Assembly: GCA_015478945.1 (NCBI GenBank)
Contig: JABUQX010118649.1
Location: 1 to 26,666 of the forward strand
Source: Trachelipus rathkii
Taxonomy: Eukaryota; Arthropoda; Malacostraca; Isopoda; Trachelipodidae
DNA: 26,666 bases
Direction of reading: 5' to 3'
Below, piece by piece: positions 20,602 to 26,666 of the stretch (positions are counted from its first letter, which is position 1; every line of letters starts with the position of its first letter). A model generated the notes under the pieces. The model saw nothing but the letters and a program-made list of their open reading frames with translations. It ran no database searches and was not told the DNA's origin. A program made the translations under genes and the position numbers.

Positions 20602-21400
20602 AAAAGAAAAATATTTTATTCTAATATTTATTTAATAACACCTTATTATTAGTAAAATCTTACACCTGGCATTGACGCTTTGATACCTGCATTGTACGCT
20701 TTGATTGACCTTCAAACCAGCATTACTTCGCGAAAGCAAAAAGGTGCCAAATGCATCAAATTAATTAACTTTTATCTTATATCGCTTTTATTATATAGCG
20801 TTATCATAGTTTAAAGTGAGCAAAAAAGTGTAATTTCAATGCGAGTCAATTTCATGGGTGCAACTTAAAAAAAAAACAGAAATTAATTTTATTCAAATAT
20901 TTATAAAAGCGCCTTAAATATTAGTAACCTCTTAGGCCTGGCAGCGTCCATTCCTGGAGCAGGGTTTCCTTTTTCCTTGCCACATACGAAGGATTCTGTC
21001 TATATATGCTGTATGGGAATTTGCAATAAATTAGAGATTAACTTTTATTTGATATCGCTTTGTTATATTATATACATTATATATTAATAAATTAATATAA
21101 CTTTATATAAAAAATGTATTTTATTCCTAATATTTTATTAAAACAATTTAAATATTAGTATTTTATTTACTTAAAAAAAGAAATCTTATGCCTCTGGCAG
21201 GATGCCCAGGTCTCAGTAATGTTTGCGAAATGTGCAATTTTATTTATTGATTTTATTTCTTCATTACTAATAAATTTTCATAAATAATTTTTTTTTTATC
21301 TTTTTTTCGTTTTTTTAATATATATATATATAATAGATTATAAATAATTAACTTTTAGCCTTATATAGTGACCGTTATACTATGGTCATAATGTGTCCTT
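20602..21400. repeat. Three degenerate tandem copies of a ~250-270-bp unit
   Basis: Units share an AT-rich start (for example TATTAGTAAAATCTTA), then a CTGGCA-containing block at 20665 (CCTGGCATTGACGC), 20937 (CCTGGCAGCGTCC) and 21192 (CTCTGGCAGGATGCCC). AATTAACTTTTAT(C) and a TATCGCTTT(T)-like segment come next. A fourth, distant relative is at about 24560-24690, where GCTCTGATTAACCTTCAATC matches GCTTTGATTGACCTTCAAAC near 20698. Copies are well diverged, so the array is old. Confidence 0.6.
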
Positions 21401-21536
21401 TTTTTTTTATTCATCGATGAAAATGTTTCGAGAGGTTGTTTATTATTTTTTTTTTCAATATATCGTGGAGAAGGTAAGATGAATACGTTGAGTGTGTGAG
21501 ACATGTTTGCAGTTTCCTGATCTACAAAAAATTACT

Positions 21537-21544
21537 ACTATATA

Positions 21545-21593
<49 letters not shown>

Positions 21594-21638
21594 TATTATG
21601 TAATATATATATAATTATATATACTATATATATATATA
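21537..21638. repeat. (TA)n tract
   Basis: About 100 bp of TA ending at TTGCCAGCCTCCCTCTAG, a diverged version of the repeat end that follows the tract at 20357-20493. Confidence 0.88.
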
Positions 21639-21862
21639 TTGCCAGCCTCCCTCTAGAGAGCCACAATCCATATCTCAAAAACTACAATAGCTACAGGGAA
21701 AGGAATATATTTTTGGAATGTAATAATGTTGATCGGAAAAGTAGAAAAAAAAAAAAAAAAAAAAATCATCTAAAAACTACAATGATACTACAAGGGAAAG
21801 AAGAACATTTTGGAATCCTTGTGAAAAATTTTAGTTGGGAAAAATGTAAAAAAAAATATATA
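21639..21862 (-). mobile_element. Repeat fragment with two internal ~100-bp copies
   Basis: After the GCCAGCCTCCC end, the block CTCAAAAACTACAATAGC...GGGAAAGG...TTTTGGAATG (about 21675-21725) recurs as CTAAAAACTACAATGATAC...GGGAAAGAAG...TTTTGGAATCC (about 21770-21820). The copies are separated by an A-run of about 22 bases (21746-21767), and each ends in an A-rich tail, as expected of duplicated retro-copied fragments. Confidence 0.55.
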
Positions 21863-21889
21863 TATATAAGAAAAATCAAAATTGGCTAA

Positions 21890-21922
21890 TTTTTGGGGGG
21901 AGCTGCGAGCCGGCGGGGATCA
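21890..21922 (+). mobile_element. Fragment of the GC-rich element (5' end only)
   Basis: TTTTTGGGGGGAGCTGCG and AGCCGGCGGGGATCAG resemble the start of the copy at 26291 (TTTTTAGGGGCTCGAGCCCG). It breaks off into (TA)n, and a fuller copy resumes at 22074 beyond the tract. Confidence 0.45.
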
Positions 21923-22050
21923 GTATATATTATAAGTATAGTAATACTATATATATATATCATTATATATATAATATATATTATATATAATATTATATAT
22001 ATATATATATAATATATATATATATATTAAGTATATATACTTATTTTGTA
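21923..22050. repeat. (TA)n tract between two pieces of the GC-rich element
   Basis: Interrupted TA separating the 21890 fragment from the copy at 22074. Its position suggests microsatellite growth or insertion inside the element. Confidence 0.88.
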
Positions 22051-22073
22051 AAGGTGATTTACACGGCTAATGT

Positions 22074-22284
22074 ATCTCGCAGCCGCGGGGAAACACAGGG
22101 GTGGACGTTTTCCATACCCCGTGGGGAGGGGAAGAGGAACCCCCGCGACACACAAATACCAAAGAGCGGGTTACCGGAGACCCTCCCGAGGGGGGAGAAA
22201 TAGTCCTACCCCGTAGATCCCCGGAAGGCCGAGAGACCCAGATCCTGCATGTGCGGTAATAACCTTGGGTATTCTTTAGTAAAA
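22074..22284 (+). mobile_element. GC-rich dispersed element, copy 1
   Basis: A GC-rich block in AT-rich DNA. Segments shared with copy 3 include GTGGACGTTTTCCATACC, AAATACCAAAGAGCG, GAGAAATAGT.CCTACC, CCCCGGAAGGCCGAGAGACC, TCCTGCAT and GGTATTCTTTAGT. It ends in an A-rich tail (AAAAAAGAAAAAAATAATAG). The class is not recognised; tRNA-type promoter boxes are not convincing. A short non-autonomous retroelement is plausible. Confidence 0.65.
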
Positions 22285-22356
22285 AAGAAAAAAATAATAG
22301 AAGTCTTTATTTTAACGAGTATCGTATAAAAGGTTTCTAAATAGGCTTTCTACTCC

Positions 22357-22455
22357 ATATATATATTAATAATATATATATATATCCTATATATATAATT
22401 ATATAATATATATTAGTAATATATATATATATATTATATAGTAGGTGTATATAAG

Positions 22456-22498
<43 letters not shown>
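22357..22498. repeat. (TA)n tract
   Basis: Interrupted TA with a CCTATATATA turn near 22386 and a GTAGGTGTAT insert near 22441. Confidence 0.88.
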
Positions 22499-22501
<3 letters not shown>

Positions 22502-22577
22502 AATTCATTGCTTATAATCTTATTAATTCACAATAAGGTGCTAAAAACATTACTACGTTTGGAACTTACTACTTGAT

Positions 22578-23365
22578 AGTAAACGTAATTTTAATATCTC
22601 TCAAAAACGAAACTTATCGTACACTTTTTCTACTCTCACACACACACACATACTTATGCAACCTTTTTTTTTTTTTTTTAAAGTATCAAAATTTTTAAAA
22701 AAGCGTTTTTTTTTTTTTTATTTTTTTAATTTCAAGAACATATAAATGTCTCCTGTTATAAAAAATTTCTTATTTATTTTCATGTACCTGTTCTAGTTTT
22801 TTTTTTGATAATTAAAGTAATTTTAATAATTTCTCAAAACGAAACTATACGTACAACTTTTCTACGCTCTTCATAAAGATAAGCTTATGCCGTACCATTC
22901 TTTTTTTTTTTTAAATATATTTTTTAAAAAATTATTTTTTTATTTATTATTTTTTATTTCATTCATAAAAAATGTCTGGTTAGAAAAATGTTTTTTATTT
23001 TGCATCGTAGCTCTGGTCTAGTTTTTTTTAGTTACATGCATGTTGCTGTCTTTTACCACACTGACGTTCCTTTGTACTTCCTAAAAACGATAATTACATA
23101 TTACAAATTTAAAAGAAAAAATTAACATTTGGCAACTTTCAAGCTTTCCTCGAATTACTCCAGCTCTCCGTATTCTGAAAAACAACTAATTTTTTCAAAT
23201 ATTTTTTAACAAAAATTTAATTATTTAAAAAGCGTTATTTTTTTTATTTTTTTTAATTCCGGGTAAAAAAAATGTCCTCCTGATTAATAAACATGCTTAA
23301 TATTTTTTCGTGTACTGTTTTAGTTTTTCATAGTTAACATGCCTGGCCTTTTCGGGAGGCTTACT
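22578..23365 (+). repeat. Three degenerate copies of a ~235-280-bp AT-rich unit
   Basis: Copy 1 (about 22581-22812) and copy 2 (about 22813-23060) share GTAATTTTAATA.T, CTCAAAACGAAACT, CGTACA..TTTCTAC, long T-runs, AAAAAATGTC and TCTAGTTTTTTTT. Copy 3 (about 23100-23365) starts ATTAACATTTGGCAACTTTC and ends AGTTTTTCATAGTTAAC, then GCCTGGCCTTTTCGGGAGGC at a (TA)n tract. A fourth copy (24838-25088) matches copy 3 at both ends. A (CA)n patch lies at about 22637-22650. Confidence 0.65.
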
Positions 23366-23512
23366 ACTATATATATAATATATACCTAATATATATATAT
23401 ATATATATAAATATATTATATATATATAATATATATATATATATAGTATATAGGATTATATATATATTATATAGTATATACCTATATATATATATATACT
23501 ATTATACGATGA
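23366..23512. repeat. (TA)n tract after a repeat end
   Basis: Interrupted TA that begins five to ten bases after the CTTTTCGGGAGGC end of the preceding repeat copy. Confidence 0.88.
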
Positions 23513-23792
23513 TCGAAATTATATAAGAAACTATATCCGCAAGCACTGGTAATTCTATATAAAATGGATATACGAGAAGATATGTCAGACTTGCAACAAG
23601 GTAACCAAATAATTATAAATATAATCAAATATATAAAATTCAACTTATTAAAGGAGTAACATCACTAAAGTCGTTATTCTAAAATCAAATACACATAATA
23701 TAACATCATCACTTGCAAGTTACTGTTTTCTGAACAAGCTATATCAGCAACTCTTCACTGAAATATTGTTAGTTTTGGTTTTCTTGTCATCA
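23513..23792. other. AT-rich unique sequence with a 31-codon frame
   Basis: The + strand frame 23564-23659 begins MDIREDMSDLQQGNQ and then turns Ile/Asn/Lys-rich. A GGTAAC donor-like site follows the twelfth codon. The start is acidic and plausible for an exon, but nothing around it supports a gene. Confidence 0.25.
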
Positions 23793-24096
23793 ATTTATAT
23801 AATATATATTATATATATATATATAAAATAGATGTAATATTATTTATAATATATATCACACTATATATATATAGTATATATAATATATATTTATTATTAT
23901 ATATATATATATATATTATAATATATATTCTTATATATATTAATATCATATATATATACTATTAAGTATATATAAGACATAATATATAATAGTATATAAG
24001 TATATTATTAATACTATTATATATACTATATATTATATTATATACTATTATAATATTATATATACTATTATATATATTATATATATATTATAATAT
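23793..24096. repeat. (TA)n tract, heavily interrupted
   Basis: About 300 bp of TA with frequent TATTA, TAGTA and TATCACAC interruptions. The many short palindromes suggest an old tract. Confidence 0.88.
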
Positions 24097-24306
24097 TAAA
24101 ATGATCATGTGGGGTGTATACTGCCCTCACCTACATATACAATCATTGCATGAAATTGTGAAATATTCCATAAATTTTGAAGTAAAAAAGCGAAAGTGCA
24201 AAGTTGAGAAATGTTTCCCTACCAAACTCACCTTTAAAAATTTTTAAAAAAAAAAGTTTAAAATATACTAAAATATTAAAAACTTAACAATAATCCTTTA
24301 ATTAAT
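24097..24306. other. AT-rich spacer, nothing recognised
   Basis: About 200 bp of unique AT-rich sequence with one GC-richer patch (CATGTGGGGTGTATACTGCC) and no open frame of note. Confidence 0.5.
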
Positions 24307-24425
24307 GTATTATATAATATATATATATATACCTATTTATATTAATATATAATATATATAATATATATATATATATTATAATATAATATTAGTATTTTGT
24401 TTTAGATATATATATATATATCCAA
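24307..24425. repeat. (TA)n tract
   Basis: Two short TA blocks separated by ATTAGTATTTTGTTTTAG. Confidence 0.85.
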
Positions 24426-24559
24426 TATACTCCCCTACTCTATGAACATTTATGATATGTGCTTAAAGAATAACAAAAAGAGAATAAGAATAACATTTTT
24501 TTATTAATCAAATGTAAGAATATTTAGTAAACTTAAATTTTTTTTAAGTATTTAGATAA

Positions 24560-24700
24560 TAAACAGCGCATACCGTATAATCTTGAGATGCTGGCAAGCG
24601 TCCCGCTCTGATTAACCTTCAATCCCCTGCAGTAGCACACGAGAGCAAGAGTTACCAAATTATAGTTTTTTTTATTAAGCTCTGGAGAAAACTGTTATCT
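24560..24700 (+). repeat. Diverged copy of the CTGGCA repeat
   Basis: ATCTTGAGATGCTGGCAAGC, then TCTGATTAACCTTCAATC, GAGAGCAAGAGTTACC and AAATTA follow the same order as CCTGGCATTGACGC, TTTGATTGACCTTCAAAC, CGAAAGCAAAAAGGTGCC and AAATGCATC at 20665-20760. It directly precedes copy 2 of the GC-rich element. Confidence 0.55.
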
Positions 24701-24718
24701 TTAGTTTTTATTCCTTTT

Positions 24719-24828
24719 TAGGGGTTTCGAAGCCCGACGGAGGGACAGATAGGGACGAACGTCCCCCGTAGGCCGAGAAACCTGACTCTATCCATCTTTA
24801 AGGTTTACCCGTGGGGTTTTCTTTAGTT
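24719..24828 (+). mobile_element. GC-rich dispersed element, copy 2 (internally deleted)
   Basis: It starts AGGGGTTTCGAAGCCCGACG like copy 3, reaches GGACGAACGTCCCCCGTAGG, then jumps to GGCCGAGAAACCTGACTC and ends ATCTTTAAGGTTTACCC...TTTTCTTTAGTT. About 100 bp of the middle present in copies 1 and 3 is missing. The start is a near-palindrome (GGGTTTCGAAGCCC). The A-rich tail runs straight into the AT-rich repeat copy at 24838. Confidence 0.62.
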
Positions 24829-25088
24829 AAAAAAAAGAAATTCAACATTTGGCATACTTTGGCGCGCTTTTCTCGGAACTAGAGCTCGCTTCGTAATTCT
24901 CATAAAAAACATAATTAATCATACTTTTTCAACCTCTATTAAATTTTATAATATTCAAAGAGCTTTATTTTATTTATTTTTTTTTATTTCATGGATAAAA
25001 AATGATTTGTAATAAAAATGTTCTATTTTCACTGTTAGCTGTTATAGTTTTTTTTTAGTTACTGCCTGACTCTTTCGGGATGCTGACC
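24829..25088 (+). repeat. Fourth copy of the AT-rich unit, ending CTTTCGGGATGCTGACC
   Basis: It starts TTCAACATTTGGCATACTTT (compare ATTAACATTTGGCAACTTTC at 23122) and ends with AGTTTTTTTTAGTTACTGCC and CTCTTTCGGGATGCTGACC at the edge of (TA)n. The terminal 30 bases are the reverse complement of the block that follows (TA)n at 20494. Confidence 0.65.
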
Positions 25089-25157
25089 AAATATATATAT
25101 ATATAGTATACGTATATAAATTTAAAATTACTAGATTATATATTAACAAATAATATT

Positions 25158-25208
<51 letters not shown>

Positions 25209-25338
25209 ATATATATTATTATAATGTATATATATTATATAAGTATTTATAGTATATATAATATATTATATATATATATATATTATATATATATTATATA
25301 TATATATATATATTCTATATATATGATAATAATATATA

Positions 25339-25376
<38 letters not shown>

Positions 25377-25379
25377 TAA
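25089..25379. repeat. (TA)n tract
   Basis: About 290 bp of TA, the first part diluted by unique bases (near 25118-25160). It begins at the repeat end GATGCTGACCAAA. Confidence 0.9.
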
Positions 25380-25427
25380 TGTATTATTTTTATGATTTAT
25401 AATTTTTTCCTTTTCATTGTACAAAAA

Positions 25428-25807
25428 AAAAAAACGCATCTGGCACAAAAAGATCACTTCGTACACTTATTCGATTTAGGTGATTTTTCAAAAAAAATGA
25501 ACTTGAGCTTAACTGGAGGCAATATATTATATACGCTATATATATAATAATATATTTAATATTAATTATAATATACGTATATTATATATTAATTATATAT
25601 ATATAATATAATTATATATATATATATATATTATAAAGCCATAAATAATTTCGTTTATTTTTAATGACTTTATAAACTTCAACACTGTAAAAAGTTAATT
25701 ATTTCAATACACTCTGGCACCAAGATCACTTCGTACACTTAGTCGATAGGTACGATTTAAAAGAAAATTACTGAGCTGTAACTGGAGGCAGATAGCTCTA
25801 CATGGCC
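25428..25807. repeat. Two copies of a 274-bp-spaced repeat around (TA)n
   Basis: TGGCACAAAAAGATCACTTC (25441) and TGGCACCAAGATCACTTC (25715) both continue GTACACTTA.TCGAT...GGT..GATTT and end in GAGCT(G)TAACTGGAGGCA. A (TA)n tract (25522-25635) lies between the copies, and another begins at 25808 after the second. Confidence 0.75.
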
Positions 25808-25905
25808 ATATATATATATATTATATATATAGATTATCTATAAAAAAAAATGCAGAATCACAATATATATATATATATACCGGTATATATATATATATAT
25901 AAAGT
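25808..25905. repeat. (TA)n tract with unique inserts
   Basis: TA blocks interrupted by AAAAAAAAATGCAGAATCAC and by an ACCGGT turn at about 25878. Confidence 0.85.
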
Positions 25906-26185
25906 ATAGGTGCTATTCTTGCTATTTCATCTGCTTTTCAGATTTTGATTTTTTTTTTATCTTTTTTTTTTTTATGTAATAATTTGCTACTTATAATGAT
26001 ACTAAACAATGAATGTTCAAGTGGTAACTGTCAAAGGTACGAAATATTTTAAATAATTTTTTAAAAATGCTAATCTATTTTTAAATTATTTTTTCATAAA
26101 ATGAAATATAATTCGAAAAGTAGACACTTACAGAAAAAACAATTTACATATTTGGAATTAAACGTATAAAGCTTATTACAAAAAT
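25906..26185. other. AT-rich sequence, nothing recognised
   Basis: About 280 bp with T-runs (25949-25973) and no open frame, hairpin or repeat match that I can support. Confidence 0.5.
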
Positions 26186-26290
26186 TATATATATATATTA
26201 TATAAATTATATTATATATATATATAATATAATTATATATATATATACTATATTATATGATTATATAGTATATATTACGTAGTATATATT
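26186..26290. repeat. (TA)n tract
   Basis: About 105 bp of interrupted TA with a GTAGTATATA turn, running directly into the start of GC-rich element copy 3. Confidence 0.88.
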
Positions 26291-26500
26291 TTTAGGGGCT
26301 CGAGCCCGACACGGGGCACAGAGGGGGGGACGTTTTTCCATACCTCGTAGGGGAGGGGCGGAGAAAACCCCAGCTGATACCAAATACCAAAGAGCGTTGG
26401 TTCGGAGAGGGGAAATAGTTCCTACTCTGTGCGTTCCCCGGAACGGCCGAGAGACCCAACTCCTGCCATCTTTGCGTTTACCCTGGTATTCTTTAGTTTT
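26291..26500 (+). mobile_element. GC-rich dispersed element, copy 3 (fullest)
   Basis: It starts TTTAGGGGCTCGAGCCCGAC, with the perfect palindrome GGGCTCGAGCCC. It continues GGGGGGGACGTTTTTCCATACC, CAAATACCAAAGAGCG, GGGGAAATAGTTCCTAC and CCCCGGAACGGCCGAGAG, and ends CATCTTTGCGTTTACCCTGG then TATTCTTTAGTTT. The 83-codon minus-strand frame across it (26261-26512) reflects GC content, and copies 1 and 2 do not preserve it. Confidence 0.68.
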
Positions 26501-26666
26501 GCTAAAACACACCCAAAAAATATTAAAAACAAAAATATTATTTTAAAAGTTAATCTTTTTTAAAAAATTATTTAAAATTTTCGAACTTTTGATCATGTCC
26601 GTTACCATTAAATTCATTGTTAGTACATATACTACATTATGTAAGAAATTTTAGAAAATATAACAA
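26501..26666. other. AT-rich right end, nothing recognised
   Basis: The A-rich tail of the GC-rich element (CCCAAAAAATATTAAAAAC) passes into unique AT-rich sequence up to the right edge. Confidence 0.5.

Noticed and set aside
22074..22284. rRNA or tRNA gene in the GC-rich block
   Set aside because: No cloverleaf, no A/B box pair in proper spacing and no rRNA sequence that I recognise; copies elsewhere carry internal deletions.
23564..23659. 31-codon frame as a first exon
   Set aside because: Only the first twelve codons look protein-like; there is no signal peptide, partner exon or repeat conservation.
26261..26512. 83-codon minus-strand frame as a gene
   Set aside because: It covers the GC-rich repeat copy 3; the frame is not kept in copies 1 and 2.

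Overview
The window looks like AT-rich nuclear DNA of an arthropod. Three spliced exons encode the C-terminal part of an Lcch3-type (GABA-A receptor beta-like) Cys-loop channel subunit, whose TM2, TM3 and cytoplasmic sequences match what I know of arthropod LCCH3. More than twenty long (TA)n tracts, abundant minisatellites and dispersed GC-rich elements suggest a crustacean with a microsatellite-rich genome, such as a decapod. That narrower placement is inference. No tRNA, rRNA, CRISPR or prokaryotic operon structure is visible.

Layout. Positions 1 to about 11086 are one satellite array built on a 33-bp monomer, organised locally into multi-monomer units; a clean 7-monomer unit of 231 bp lies at 3412-3642. 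The array reaches the left edge. Because the Lcch3 exons lie on the + strand and the ligand-binding-domain exons are absent, the array probably sits inside an upstream Lcch3 intron. Then come a pyrimidine-rich junction, a (TA)n tract and exon A (11368-11652: end of the ligand-binding domain, TM1, first part of TM2). A (TA)n-filled intron leads to exon B (12311-12671: rest of TM2, TM3, start of the cytoplasmic loop), and a short intron leads to exon C (12918-13296: end of the loop, then a tail that departs from the expected TM4).

From 13297 to the right edge the DNA is AT-rich, mostly non-coding, and cut up by (TA)n tracts. It contains a previously unflagged signal-peptide-like start (18027) followed by an exon-like open segment in another frame (18083-18162), which together may be the first exon of a small secreted protein; a 1.1-kb minisatellite of a 16-bp poly-T/CCC unit (18487-19593); an inverted repeat whose loop is a (TA)n tract (about 19728-20012); and several families of degenerate ~100-280-bp repeats. 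One GC-rich family has three main copies (22074, 24719, 26291) plus a fragment. Another has a conserved end that directly abuts (TA)n.

The only well-supported gene is Lcch3. Most long open frames in the window are by-products of tandem repeats whose period is a multiple of three, or of (TA)n. Irregular single-base indels, alternating between clean and noisy blocks, suggest that part of the sequence is unpolished long-read assembly, so small frame breaks should be read with caution.
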